64,000 bases of DNA from Cohnella sp. AR92 (GCF_003990975.1 NZ_RZJR01000017.1:1-64000), one strand, 5' to 3'. Positions 51,612 to 60,857 are shown, counted from the first letter of the stretch. Notes: generated from the letters alone by a model not told the origin. Made by a program: numbers and translations.

Positions 51612-52796
51612 ATGGAGAACGTTGCCATTCAAGAGAACAACGATGTGATCAAGCAGCTGCTGGACGGTGCCGAGAAGATCGGACTACTAGCCGAACAGGA
51701 AGCGAAGACGGCCGAGGCGAACGCGACCATCTCCGAGAATGTCGTGAACTTGATACGAGAGACCCGCATCGCCAAGCTGCTGCTGCCCCGTCAATACGGC
51801 GGTCCGCAGGTCGACTTGAGCACGTTCGCGCAAATCATCCGCAAGGTTGCTTACCACAATATCTCCGCCGCCTGGCTGACCTACTTGTATCCGCTCCATA
51901 ATACGCTGCCCTCCTTCCTGCCGCCCAAAGGAAGAGACGAGATCGTTCATCAGGGCGGCCTCATCTGCGATGTCTTCGCGGCCGTCGGCACGGCGGTGCG
52001 GGATGGAGACGGGTACCGGATAAGCGGCAAGTGGGATTTCGCGAGCGGAGTCCTTTATTCGGACTGGATCGGCCTCGGCGTCGTCGGAGAGCTGCCGGGC
52101 CGTTCGAAGCCCGAGATGTTCATGCCGATTCTTCGCCTATCCGAAGTAACCGTCAACAAGAATTGGGATACGTTCGGGCTTCGCGGCACCGGAAGCAATC
52201 AGGTTGTCGCGGACAACGTGTACGTTCCGATGGAGCGTATCCTTAGGCTTGGAGATGTCGACGAGACGGGCAAGCCTCCCGAGGAAGACTACGACAAAGA
52301 TTATATCTTCTATAATGTACCCTTCTATCCCGCTTTCTATCTAGGGTTCCCGAACGTCGCGATGGGCGGAGCCGAACGAATTCTCTCCGAGTTCAAGAAG
52401 CTGACCGAGAAGCGCGTCCGCTTGGTCGACGGGATCCGGGAGAGCGAATCGCCGCGAAGCCAACGGGTGCTGGCGGAGATGACGACGGACTTCCACGTCG
52501 CGGAAGGCTTGATGATGAAGTATATCCAGCTCCTCGAGAATTACGAACGGGACGGCCGGAAGACATCGCGGGCGGAGTTCTTCTCCATCCGGACCAAGAT
52601 CATCAAGATCTGCACCGATATCGCCGTAAGAGCGCTGTTGACGCTCGGGGGCGGGGCTCTATATAAAGGCGGAGTGATCGAATTGTTCATCCGGGACATT
52701 CTGTCGGTCGCCACGCACAAGACGTCGTTGTATGAAGATTCCGTCGCCGCCTACGGCAAAGAATTGTTCGGGTTCGACGGTGGAGTTCGGGGATAA
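51612..52796 (+). CDS. Group D flavin-dependent hydroxylase (acyl-CoA dehydrogenase fold, HsaA/HpaB-like)
   Basis: A 394-residue oxygenase component of a two-component monooxygenase. GKWDFASGVLYSDWIGLGVVG and NWDTFGLRGTGSNQVVADNVYVP are the fold markers of the acyl-CoA-dehydrogenase-like group. It takes reduced flavin from the next gene's reductase and hydroxylates a phenol to a catechol. The ATG at 51612 has GAGGTG six bases upstream. A GTG at 51603 has none. The substrate is not evident. Confidence 0.83.
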   Translation: MENVAIQENNDVIKQLLDGAEKIGLLAEQEAKTAEANATISENVVNLIRETRIAKLLLPRQYGGPQVDLSTFAQIIRKVAYHNISAAWLTYLYPLHNTLPSFLPPKGRDEIVHQGGLICDVFAAVGTAVRDGDGYRISGKWDFASGVLYSDWIGLGVVGELPGRSKPEMFMPILRLSEVTVNKNWDTFGLRGTGSNQVVADNVYVPMERILRLGDVDETGKPPEEDYDKDYIFYNVPFYPAFYLGFPNVAMGGAERILSEFKKLTEKRVRLVDGIRESESPRSQRVLAEMTTDFHVAEGLMMKYIQLLENYERDGRKTSRAEFFSIRTKIIKICTDIAVRALLTLGGGALYKGGVIELFIRDILSVATHKTSLYEDSVAAYGKELFGFDGGVRG

Positions 52797-52821
52797 ACAC
52801 GACGAGAGGGGAAAACAAAAC

Positions 52822-53295
52822 ATGGATGATCGTCAATTTCGCACGGCAATGGGCAGGTTCGCGACCGGAGTCACGGTAATCGCGACGGAAGAGGAAGGAA
52901 CGGTTCACGGCATGACGGCGAATGCGTTCATGTCGGTCTCGCTTGATCCGAAGCTGGTCGTCATCTCGATCGGACAAAAAGCGCGAATATTGCCAAAAAT
53001 CAAACAAAGCGGCATTTTTACGGTTAATTTCCTTGCCGATCATCAGAAGGAGCTCTCGATGGTGTTCGCGGGACAGATCAAGGAACCGAAAGAGGTCGAG
53101 TTCGATCGGTTGGACGGCAAACCGGCCATTCCGGGCGCCTTGGCCCAGATCGCATGCGAAGTAGCCGCGGAATACGTAGAGGGAGATCATACTCTCTTTA
53201 TCGGCAGGGTAACGGATATCCGCTTGGAGGAAGGCGAGCCTTTGATCTTCTACAGCGGGCGATACCGTTCGCTGACGGCCGAGCCGACCGTTTAA
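52822..53295 (+). CDS. Flavin reductase of the two-component hydroxylase (HpaC-like)
   Basis: A 157-residue flavin-reductase-like domain. FRTAMGRFATGVTVIAT, GMTANAFMSVSLDPKLVVISI and IFTVNFLADHQ are the conserved FMN/FAD-binding stretches. It reduces free flavin with NAD(P)H and supplies it to the hydroxylase. The ATG at 52822 has GAGAGGGG upstream. A frame opening at 52732 overlaps the hydroxylase gene and is rejected. Confidence 0.9.
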   Translation: MDDRQFRTAMGRFATGVTVIATEEEGTVHGMTANAFMSVSLDPKLVVISIGQKARILPKIKQSGIFTVNFLADHQKELSMVFAGQIKEPKEVEFDRLDGKPAIPGALAQIACEVAAEYVEGDHTLFIGRVTDIRLEEGEPLIFYSGRYRSLTAEPTV

Positions 53296-53320
53296 CGACC
53301 AGAAAGATGAGGTGACAGCC

Positions 53321-54187
53321 ATGAGAACCATCCTAGTGAATACCGATACGCTTCGGGATCGACAGCTAGCCGTGATGCCGAATGTAATGGCGATCGGCTG
53401 CTTCGACGGGCTCCACCTGGGGCATCGTCAAGTCATACGCATCGCGCGGCAGATTGCGAAGAGGAGACGAATCGGGCTATCGGTCATGAGCTTCTCGCCT
53501 CATCCTAGAACGGTGCTGTCGGACGGCAAGGTGAAGGTTCCTCGCTTGATGCCGCTAGAGGAGAAGGAGGACGAGCTTCGCAAGCTGGGGGTGGACTTCT
53601 TCTACCTCGTGGAGTTCACGAAGGAATTCGCCGCTCTGGCGCCGGAGCAGTTCGCCGTCGATTATGTGGCCGGACTCGGCGCCGTTCACGCGGTTGCCGG
53701 ATTCGACTTCAAGTACGGCAGCCGCGGCGCGGGTCATATGGACCGGCTGGCGAGCGATTCGAACGGGCTTCTTGAAGCGACGAAGGTGGCGGAAGTCGAT
53801 TATCGGGGGGAGAAAATCAGCTCGACCGCCATCCGGACGAGGCTGCTCGGCGGAGAGGTGGAACAGCTGCCGCCTTTCCTCGGCCGGAACTACGAGATAA
53901 GAGGACGGTTCGAAGGACGGAGCTTCCTCCCGGAACCCGGATACACAGTCCCGGCGGCCGGCTGCTATGAGGTTCGTCTGAAGAACGCATGGCAAGCGGT
54001 AAATTCCGAGATCAGAGTGACGGAGACGAGGGAAGGCCAATCGGTATCGTGCAAGGTCGACCGCGGACCTGTTCCGCTAGGGAAAGCCGCCGTCGAATGG
54101 CTTCGCCGAATCGAGGAGCCGGAGAATGAGCTTGATGGAGAGTTCGCCGGTTCGGGCTCTTATCGTTTGAATTATCTCTTTGCCTAA
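53321..54187 (+). CDS. FAD-synthetase-like protein with a degenerate kinase half (RibF relative)
   Basis: A 288-residue protein. The N-terminal nucleotidyltransferase half is complete: AIGCFDGLHLGHRQVI, MSFSPHPRTVLS, AGFDFKYGSRGAG and SSTAIRTRLLGGEVE. The C-terminal half should be riboflavin kinase, but the GFPTAN substrate motif is replaced by EPGYTVPAAGCYEVRLKNAW and the rest is short. It may make FAD from FMN only. It lies between the flavin reductase and the ring-cleavage dioxygenase, so it may raise the local FAD pool for the hydroxylase. The ATG at 53321 has GAGGTG upstream. Confidence 0.8.
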   Translation: MRTILVNTDTLRDRQLAVMPNVMAIGCFDGLHLGHRQVIRIARQIAKRRRIGLSVMSFSPHPRTVLSDGKVKVPRLMPLEEKEDELRKLGVDFFYLVEFTKEFAALAPEQFAVDYVAGLGAVHAVAGFDFKYGSRGAGHMDRLASDSNGLLEATKVAEVDYRGEKISSTAIRTRLLGGEVEQLPPFLGRNYEIRGRFEGRSFLPEPGYTVPAAGCYEVRLKNAWQAVNSEIRVTETREGQSVSCKVDRGPVPLGKAAVEWLRRIEEPENELDGEFAGSGSYRLNYLFA

Positions 54188-54213
54188 CAATCCGAAGGGG
54201 AGATGGAACGAAG

Positions 54214-55146
54214 ATGGCACAGATTATTGCGGGAGTCGCCATGTCGCACAGCCCGATGATCATGACTAACGAAGCAGGCGGGGGAGAGAGAGGGCAGCGC
54301 TTCTTGGCTAGCGCGGCCGAGATGAAGGACTGGCTGAAGCAAGTCGGGGCCGATGTGCTCGTGCTCGTCTCGGACGACCACTTCAACAGTTACTTCTATA
54401 ACCATATGCCTTCCTTCACGATCGGAATCGGGGAGTGCGAGGGCTGGGGGGACTGGCAGCTGCCGAAGTACAAGATTCCCGTGCAGCAGAGCTTGGCCAA
54501 GCATATTCTCGAGACCGGCCTCGACCACCACGTGGACTTCGCCTTCACGCTGTCGATGAAGGTTGACCACGGCCATACGCAAGGGATCTACTTCCTTAAC
54601 CCGGACCTGGACATTCCTGTCGTGCCGATCGCAGTCAACACGTCCGCGCCGCCGCTGCCGACCATGGATCGCTGCTTCAAAGTCGGCGAGATGCTGCGAG
54701 GCGCCATCGAATCCTGGGACGAAGACTTGAAGGTGGCGATCGTCGCATCGGGCGGCTTGTCCCACTGGGTGCCGATTCCGAAGATCGACAGCGAGAAGCC
54801 GGAGGATCAGAAGCTGATCCAAGTGCTGAAGAAAGGCCGGGAAGAGATCGAAGAGCTCGACGCCTATCTCAAGAACCGCGAGACTCGCGTCACGAATCTG
54901 AAGTCCGGACCGGTTAACGAAGAGTGGGACCGCAAAATGCTGGAGCTGATCGTGTCGAAGGATTACGCGGCGCTGAGAGGCTGGAGCGCGGAGCTGATCG
55001 AGGAGAAATTCGGCAACGGCGGCCAGGAAATTCACAATTGGCTCGTGCTGCTGGGAGCTCTTCAGAGCTTCGAACCGAAGGTTGTCTGCTATGAGCCGAT
55101 TCCGGAATGGGTCACGGGAATGGCCGTCGTCCAATTCACCGCTTAA
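54214..55146 (+). CDS. Class III extradiol ring-cleavage dioxygenase (MhpB/LigB type)
   Basis: A 310-residue Fe(II) enzyme aligning end to end with 2,3-dihydroxyphenylpropionate 1,2-dioxygenase. Near the N-terminus MSHSPMI gives the first metal His and SDDHFNSYFYNHMPSF the second. KVDHGHTQG carries the catalytic His and SGGLSHW a further His. The C-terminal PIPEWVTGMAVVQF matches MhpB. It opens a catechol ring next to the hydroxyls. The natural substrate could be a 3-substituted catechol. Confidence 0.88.
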   Translation: MAQIIAGVAMSHSPMIMTNEAGGGERGQRFLASAAEMKDWLKQVGADVLVLVSDDHFNSYFYNHMPSFTIGIGECEGWGDWQLPKYKIPVQQSLAKHILETGLDHHVDFAFTLSMKVDHGHTQGIYFLNPDLDIPVVPIAVNTSAPPLPTMDRCFKVGEMLRGAIESWDEDLKVAIVASGGLSHWVPIPKIDSEKPEDQKLIQVLKKGREEIEELDAYLKNRETRVTNLKSGPVNEEWDRKMLELIVSKDYAALRGWSAELIEEKFGNGGQEIHNWLVLLGALQSFEPKVVCYEPIPEWVTGMAVVQFTA

Positions 55147-55171
55147 TTACTTCATTAAAGGAGAGAAACTC

Positions 55172-56023
55172 ATGTCGATCTGGACCGAACTGGCGAATCT
55201 CGAATTCAAGCTTCACTATGTCAACGCGAACGGAATCCGCACCCGGGTGCTGGAGGCCGGAACGGGAGATCCGCTTATCCTGCTGCACGGCACGGGAGGG
55301 CATATCGAAGCGTACGCCCGGAACATCAAAGGACTGAGCGAGCACTTCCGGGTCATCTGCATCGACATGGTCGGACACGGGTATACGGACAAGCCGGATC
55401 GCCCGTACGGCATCGATTATTACAGCGACCATCTGCTCGGGGTCATTCAAGCTCTCGGTCTGAAACAGGTATTCCTCTCCGGAGAATCGCTGGGCGGCTG
55501 GGTCGCCGCATGGTTCGGCGCTTATCATCCCGAGTACGTGAAAGCGCTCGTGCTCAATACCCCCGGCAATGTGAACAACAAGCCGGAGGTTATGCAGCGC
55601 CTGAAGGAGTCGACGGTCAAGGCGGTCGTCGAAGCGAGCTACGAGAACGTCAAGACCCGGTTGGAATGGCTCATGTACGATAAGAGCCAGGTGACCGAAG
55701 AGCTGATCGAAGCGCGCTACAACATCTATACGCAGCCTTCCTACCGGAACGCCGTCCATCATATCGTCTACCTCCAAGACATCGAGGCCAGAAAGCAATA
55801 CAGCTGGGATCCTTCCTGGTGCGGCCGAATTGGCGCTCCGACGCTGCTGGCGTGGACGGACCATGATCCGACGTCGACCGTCGAGGAAGCGCAGCCGATC
55901 AAGGATATGATCCCGGGCAGCGAGCTGACGGTCATCCAGGATGCCGGTCATTGGCCTCAATGGGAGAAGCCGGAAGAGTTCAACGAAGTCATGATTACCT
56001 TCATGAAGCGTCATTCAAGCTGA
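55172..56023 (+). CDS. Alpha/beta hydrolase: meta-ring-fission product hydrolase (MhpC-like)
   Basis: A 283-residue alpha/beta-hydrolase. LLHGTGGHIEAYARNI forms the oxyanion loop, GESLGGWVA holds the nucleophile Ser, TDHDPTSTV the acid, and DAGHWPQWEKPEEFN the catalytic His. The order and neighbours fit hydrolysis of the ring-fission product to a 2-hydroxypentadienoate plus a carboxylic acid. The ATG at 55172 has AAAGGAGAG upstream. An earlier in-frame ATG at 55082 lies inside the previous gene. Confidence 0.88.
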   Translation: MSIWTELANLEFKLHYVNANGIRTRVLEAGTGDPLILLHGTGGHIEAYARNIKGLSEHFRVICIDMVGHGYTDKPDRPYGIDYYSDHLLGVIQALGLKQVFLSGESLGGWVAAWFGAYHPEYVKALVLNTPGNVNNKPEVMQRLKESTVKAVVEASYENVKTRLEWLMYDKSQVTEELIEARYNIYTQPSYRNAVHHIVYLQDIEARKQYSWDPSWCGRIGAPTLLAWTDHDPTSTVEEAQPIKDMIPGSELTVIQDAGHWPQWEKPEEFNEVMITFMKRHSS

Positions 56024-56046
56024 TCCAGACGAAGGAGGAAATTACC

Positions 56047-56838
56047 TTGAACGCAGAAGCTCCTAAACGGATTCAACTCGCATACGAGCATCTTCTGGCT
56101 GCGGAGGAGGAGCGGCGTTCGGTCGCTCCCCTCACCGAGCGGTTCCCGGGCTTTACGATCGACGAAGCTTACCAAGCGCAATTAACGGCTATCGCCCGCA
56201 AGGTGGAGCAAGGAGATCGCATCGTCGGCAAAAAAATCGGCTTGACGTCCCTTCCCATGCAGGAGATGCTCGGCGTCGACCAGCCGGATTACGGGCATCT
56301 GCTCGGAACGATGGAGGTACAGAGCCGCGGGAGCGTCCCCATGAGCCGACTGTTCCAGCCGAAGGCGGAAGCGGAGATCGCTTTTATTCTTCGCCAAGAT
56401 CTGTCCGGCCCGTCGGTAACGCTCGAGGATGTCATGGACGCAACCGAATTCATCGTCCCCGCGATCGAGATCGTGGACAGCCGAATCACGGATTGGCGCA
56501 TCAAGCTGGAGGATACCGTGGCGGATAATGCCTCAAGCGGCTTGTTCGTCTTGGGGGAGCAACGGTTCTCGCCATCGGACTTCGATCTGACGAAGCTGGA
56601 GATGAAGCTGTTCCGCAACGGCGTGCATATGAACACCGGCTATGGCTCCGCCGTGCTTGGCCACCCGGCAACGTGCGTGGCTTGGCTGGCGAACAAGCTG
56701 CACGAATACGGCGTTATCCTTCGGGCGGGCGAGGTTATTCTGTCGGGAGCCTTGTCGGCCGCCGTCAACGCGGAGAAGGGAGATCGATTCACGGCTTCCT
56801 TCACGGAGCTCGGAGACGTCGAAGTCAGCTTTGTCTAA
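56047..56838 (+). CDS. 2-keto-4-pentenoate hydratase (MhpD-like)
   Basis: A 263-residue fumarylacetoacetase-fold enzyme. VGKKIGLTSLPMQEMLGVDQPDYGHLL is the family opening. Metal ligands are in KAEAEIAFIL and VPAIEIVDSR. It hydrates 2-hydroxypenta-2,4-dienoate to 4-hydroxy-2-oxovalerate, the substrate of the aldolase across the divergent promoter. I choose TTG at 56047 because AAGGAGG lies eight bases before it and the resulting length is typical. A frame from 55951 overlaps the hydrolase gene. Confidence 0.88.
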   Translation: MNAEAPKRIQLAYEHLLAAEEERRSVAPLTERFPGFTIDEAYQAQLTAIARKVEQGDRIVGKKIGLTSLPMQEMLGVDQPDYGHLLGTMEVQSRGSVPMSRLFQPKAEAEIAFILRQDLSGPSVTLEDVMDATEFIVPAIEIVDSRITDWRIKLEDTVADNASSGLFVLGEQRFSPSDFDLTKLEMKLFRNGVHMNTGYGSAVLGHPATCVAWLANKLHEYGVILRAGEVILSGALSAAVNAEKGDRFTASFTELGDVEVSFV

Positions 56839-56892
56839 ACATTGCTATAGCTGTGCCCCGGAACAGACATCCAAGAGAGTGGAGCGATGCTC

Positions 56893-58215
56893 ATGGAAAA
56901 ATTGAAAGCGCATTCAAATTCTCGCATGACAGGTACCGTGTGGATGATGATCGCCTTCTTGTTCGTACTGACCGTCATCAGCAATACCGACAAGGCAGTA
57001 ATCGGGTTCGCTTCCGTGAAGATCATGGACGAATTGGGCCTGAACGCGACACAGTGGGGGCTCGTCGGCAGCGTGTTCTTCTGGCTGTACGCCGTGTCGG
57101 CCGTCTTGATGGGGATCTTCTCGGACAAAATGGGCACGAAGCTCGCCATCACGATCATGGCCCTCGTGTGGGCCGCCGTTCAATTCTCGACCCTCTTCGT
57201 CCATAGCTTCGCGTTCCTGCTGATCACCCGGTTGATTCTCGGTGCCGGCGAAGGGCCGTCTTATTCGCTCGCGATGACGACCGCGGCGAAGTGGCTTCCT
57301 CGCGGCAAGCTCGGCTTCGGCCTCACTCTCGTCTCCATCGGCGGTCCGCTCGGAGTCGCCATGTCCGCTCCTCCGCTCATTCAATTGATCTCGTCTCACG
57401 GCTGGCGCTCCGCTTTCTTGGCAACGGGCATCATCGGCGTCGTTTGGGTCGTTCTCTGGCTTCTGTTCGCGAAGGATCGCCCGGCATCCCCCGACAATCT
57501 CTCGTCGGCGGCCGTAGAAGCCCGCCATCCGGCCGAAGATTCGAAGTTCCTCAAGATCGTGTTCTCGCGAAGCTTCCTGCTCGTCGCGTTGTGCGGCTTC
57601 GCGACGTACTGGTCGTATACGGTCGGACTCGTCTGGCTTCCGAATTATTTCGCCAAGGTACGGCATCTTAGCGCCGCGGAATTGAAAGTGGCCGTAACCC
57701 TGCCTTGGATCATGATCACGATCTCTCAACTGCTGTTCTCCACCATCTCGGATTGGCTCTACCGCCGAACGAAGAGCATGTTCCGCTCCCGGGTATCCAT
57801 CCTGAGTCCCGTGCTGATCGGAGCCGGAATCAGTTATGCGCTCGGAACGATCGTCAACTCGAATCCGTTGACGGTAGCCCTGCTCTCCCTGGGCCTGACT
57901 TTCGGCTGCATTACCCTCGTGATCGGACCGGCCATTCTGGTCGAACTCGTCCCTCCGAAGCATCAAGGCAAAGCGCAAGGAATATTCATGGCGGCCTCCT
58001 CCCTCGGCGGCATCGTTGCGCCGTACGTTACGGGCAAGCTTGTTCAAGGTAGCGCCGATCAAGCGGCTGGCTTCAATGGGGCGTTCCAGCTTATCGCCGT
58101 CATCCTCTGCGTCGTCGGCGCGCTGGCCTGGCTGCTCGTCCGTTCGCCCAGAATCGCGAAGCCGTCGACGGAGGCCCGCGAGCCGGAAGGCAAGCTGGAG
58201 ACCGGAGTATCTTAA
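56893..58215 (+). CDS. MFS transporter, aromatic acid / organic anion symporter type
   Basis: A 440-residue protein with 12 predicted helices. DKMGTKLAITIMALVWAAVQF is the conserved loop 2-3 (D-x-x-G-x-(R/K)), and RLILGAGEGPSYSLAMTTAAKWLP is typical of the ACS/AAHS families that import aromatic acids and sugar acids. It is the last gene of the meta-cleavage operon, so it probably imports the growth substrate. I start at 56893 because GGAG is eight bases upstream. The ATG at 56887 is too close to that site. Confidence 0.85.
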   Translation: MEKLKAHSNSRMTGTVWMMIAFLFVLTVISNTDKAVIGFASVKIMDELGLNATQWGLVGSVFFWLYAVSAVLMGIFSDKMGTKLAITIMALVWAAVQFSTLFVHSFAFLLITRLILGAGEGPSYSLAMTTAAKWLPRGKLGFGLTLVSIGGPLGVAMSAPPLIQLISSHGWRSAFLATGIIGVVWVVLWLLFAKDRPASPDNLSSAAVEARHPAEDSKFLKIVFSRSFLLVALCGFATYWSYTVGLVWLPNYFAKVRHLSAAELKVAVTLPWIMITISQLLFSTISDWLYRRTKSMFRSRVSILSPVLIGAGISYALGTIVNSNPLTVALLSLGLTFGCITLVIGPAILVELVPPKHQGKAQGIFMAASSLGGIVAPYVTGKLVQGSADQAAGFNGAFQLIAVILCVVGALAWLLVRSPRIAKPSTEAREPEGKLETGVS

Positions 58216-58340
58216 TAGCGCTCGACGCTGGAGCGGTAATGAAGGCGAAGAACGTCATCACCTTGCGTGGTGGCGTTCTTCGGCCGAGAGGGGCGCGACT
58301 CCAGTTTTCGTATGCGTGTTTGCGAATTAATTCTTTTATG

Positions 58341-58401
58341 TGAGTCATAAATAGATGTTATTGCCGCAAGTATTGCTCTATAAATGAGTCATATATATAA
58401 T
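58341..58401 (+). promoter_or_regulatory. pckA promoter with duplicated TGAGTCATA operator
   Basis: TTGCTC (58373) and a perfect TATAAT (58396-58401) are 17 bp apart. TGAGTCATA occurs at 58341 and again at 58385 inside the spacer, 44 bp apart. A repressor bound there would block polymerase, as expected for a gluconeogenic gene (CcpN-like control is possible). Confidence 0.6.
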
Positions 58402-58452
58402 AATGACATACTAAATAGAGCTGCCGTCATCGGCCTTGAAGGGGGAAAAGCA

Positions 58453-60057
58453 ATGTTTAATCCGCACAACGCGTCCGATACCGTCCGACGTCAATTATCC
58501 GTTGCGGAACTGGTGGAGACCGCTCTGGCGAAAGGGGAAGCCCAACTAACTTCCGTCGGAGCCCTTCGCGCGGCGACGGGCACGTTCACGGGGCGTTCCC
58601 CGAAAGACAAATATATCGTCCGGGAACCGGAAACCGCCGGTCTTATCGATTGGGGATCCGTCAATCAGCCGATCTCCGCCGAGCATTTCGATCGTTTATA
58701 TACGAAAGCGATCGCGTATATGAAGGACCGGGAATTGTTCCAGTTCGACGGCTTTGCCGGAGCGGATCCGGCTTACCGGCTTCCGATTCGGGTAATCAAC
58801 GAGTACGCCTGGCATAACCTGTTCGTTCGCCAACTGTTTATTCGCCCCGAAGAGAACGAGGATACAAGCCGCGATCCTGCTTTTACGGTCATCGCGCTTC
58901 CCGGCCTGAAGGCGGATCCCGAGGAGGACGGCACCCGTTCCGAGACGTTCATCGCTGTTTCTTTCGAGAGAAGAACCGTTCTGATCGGGGGAACGCAGTA
59001 TGCGGGCGAGATGAAAAAGTCGATCTTCAGCGTGCTCAACTATGTGCTGCCACTCCAAGGGGTACTGCCGATGCATTGCTCGGCCAACGTAGGGGAGAGA
59101 GGCGATGTGGCGCTGTTCTTCGGATTATCGGGAACGGGCAAGACGACCTTGTCCGCGGATCCGGAACGCCGGCTGATCGGGGACGACGAGCACGGCTGGT
59201 CGGACTCGGGAGTGTTTAACTTCGAAGGCGGCTGCTATGCGAAGTGCATAGGATTAACCGAAGAGAAGGAACCGCAAATCTGGAACGCGATCCGATTCGG
59301 AACCGTCCTGGAGAACGTTGTCTTGGATGAAGAGAGCCGCATGGCGGATTACGCCGACAATCGTTTGACCGAGAATACGAGAGCCGCCTACCCGATCGAC
59401 TATATCCCGGGAGCCGTCATTCCGGGGACGGCCGGTCAGCCAGAAGTCGTTATCTTCCTGACGGCGGATGCCTTCGGGGTGCTCCCTCCGGTAGCGAAGC
59501 TGACCAAAGAGCAGGCCATGTATCACTTTCTCTCCGGCTATACGTCCAAGCTGGCCGGCACGGAACGGGGAGTCAGCGAACCGGAAGCCACCTTCTCGGC
59601 GTGCTTCGGAGCGCCGTTCCTTCCCCTTAAACCGGAAGCGTACGCGAAGATGCTCGGCGACAAAGTCATGAAGCACCAGTCTCGCGTTTATCTGGTGAAT
59701 ACCGGTTGGAGCGGAGGGGCATACGGCGTCGGGCAGCGGATGGATTTGTCATCGACGAGAGCGATGATCGCGGCGATATTGAACGGAAGCATCGAACAGG
59801 CGAGCTTCGCGGCGGATCCCGTGTTCGGGGTGCTCGTCCCGAATTCGGTCGACGGCGTGCCCGGGCGCTTGCTCCAACCGCGCAACGCGTGGGTGGACAA
59901 GGCCGCCTACGACGAGCAGGCGGCGGCATTGGCCATGCGATTCGTGCAGAACTTCGAGAAGTTCCCGGGCGTGGCGAATGACATTCGGAGCGCCGGCCCG
60001 AGAGTTCGGCGGCCTTCGGAAGAGGCGTCAATCCTCGGGGCACGGAATCTTGCTTGA
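58453..60057 (+). CDS. pckA: Phosphoenolpyruvate carboxykinase (ATP)
   Basis: A 534-residue enzyme making phosphoenolpyruvate and CO2 from oxaloacetate and ATP, the first step of gluconeogenesis. The P-loop is FGLSGTGKTTLSADP near residue 235, and the kinase-2 Mg site is DDEHGWSDSGVFNFEGGCYAK. The ATG at 58453 is preceded by GGGGG, and the length matches Bacillus PckA (about 527). An in-frame ATG at 58384 lies before the -10 box. Placement next to the aromatic locus fits growth on acids that yield pyruvate and acetyl-CoA. Confidence 0.96.
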   Translation: MFNPHNASDTVRRQLSVAELVETALAKGEAQLTSVGALRAATGTFTGRSPKDKYIVREPETAGLIDWGSVNQPISAEHFDRLYTKAIAYMKDRELFQFDGFAGADPAYRLPIRVINEYAWHNLFVRQLFIRPEENEDTSRDPAFTVIALPGLKADPEEDGTRSETFIAVSFERRTVLIGGTQYAGEMKKSIFSVLNYVLPLQGVLPMHCSANVGERGDVALFFGLSGTGKTTLSADPERRLIGDDEHGWSDSGVFNFEGGCYAKCIGLTEEKEPQIWNAIRFGTVLENVVLDEESRMADYADNRLTENTRAAYPIDYIPGAVIPGTAGQPEVVIFLTADAFGVLPPVAKLTKEQAMYHFLSGYTSKLAGTERGVSEPEATFSACFGAPFLPLKPEAYAKMLGDKVMKHQSRVYLVNTGWSGGAYGVGQRMDLSSTRAMIAAILNGSIEQASFAADPVFGVLVPNSVDGVPGRLLQPRNAWVDKAAYDEQAAALAMRFVQNFEKFPGVANDIRSAGPRVRRPSEEASILGARNLA

Positions 60058-60140
60058 CGCGTATGGCAAGAAATTGGTCATGATCCGGACAACTTCCGCT
60101 TTACAAGCTCCAGCCCTCCGCCCATAATTTGATAACAACC

Positions 60141-60168
60141 GAAGAAGCCTTGGGAACAAGGCTTCTTC
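60141..60168 (+). terminator. Stem-loop after pckA
   Basis: GAAGAAGCCTTG pairs perfectly with CAAGGCTTCTTC around GGAA, but no U-run follows. It may terminate weakly or stabilise the message. Confidence 0.55.
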
Positions 60169-60206
60169 GCTGCATGTAACACTTACTTAGGACGGGAGCT
60201 CGAACC

Positions 60207-60857
60207 ATGCGGAAATTCGCCTGCCTGCACGCCCATCATTCGAATATAGAGTACGTACAGACGGCATTCGCCTCCGAAAATATAGAATGGATCCATTACG
60301 TCGACCCCGGCTTGATGAACAGGCTGGCATCCGAGCCTAAGCTGGATGAAGCAGTCGCGCGCAACAAAGTCCTCGAACAAATCGAGTGGATCGCCCTGTC
60401 CGGCGCGGACGCGATTCTGATCACCTGCACGAACTATATCGCTCTATTAGAGGAGGAGCGGCTTCGTACGCCGATTCCGATCATTAAGATAGACGAGCCG
60501 TTTTTTCATTCGATCTGCGGGTCGCCGGAACCGCAAATCGTGCTGTTCACGAACCCGGCAACGGTCGAAGGGACCATGAGCAGGCTTCGGGAGTTTGCTG
60601 CAATCTATCCTTTTACCGGCCGCGTGGAAGCGCGAGTCATCGAGAATGCCTTCGAGCTTGTCATGCGGGGCCACAAAGAGAAGTACGCGGCAAAGGTAGC
60701 CGAGTACATTGAAGAGCTGGCGGCGACAGAGAAGGGCAAGCGCATCTCGGTTGCCCAATTATCCATGCTAGAAGCGGCGGAGCGTGCGGAGCGCAAGCTT
60801 CGAACGAGTATCGGGAACCCTTTGAAGGCACTGGCCGCTCATTTTCATAATCTCTAG
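60207..60857 (+). CDS. Asp/Glu racemase-fold protein, function unknown
   Basis: A 216-residue soluble protein. The pattern SGADAILITCTNYIALLEEER resembles the N-terminal catalytic Cys loop (CTN) of Asp/Glu/hydantoin racemases, but the second conserved Cys half cannot be seen. An FFHSIC segment contributes another Cys near residue 110. The long C-terminal part is helical. It may be a racemase-like or maleate-isomerase-like enzyme. A GGACGGGAG site precedes the ATG. Its stop at 60857 faces the DHA2 transporter gene. Confidence 0.6.
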   Translation: MRKFACLHAHHSNIEYVQTAFASENIEWIHYVDPGLMNRLASEPKLDEAVARNKVLEQIEWIALSGADAILITCTNYIALLEEERLRTPIPIIKIDEPFFHSICGSPEPQIVLFTNPATVEGTMSRLREFAAIYPFTGRVEARVIENAFELVMRGHKEKYAAKVAEYIEELAATEKGKRISVAQLSMLEAAERAERKLRTSIGNPLKALAAHFHNL

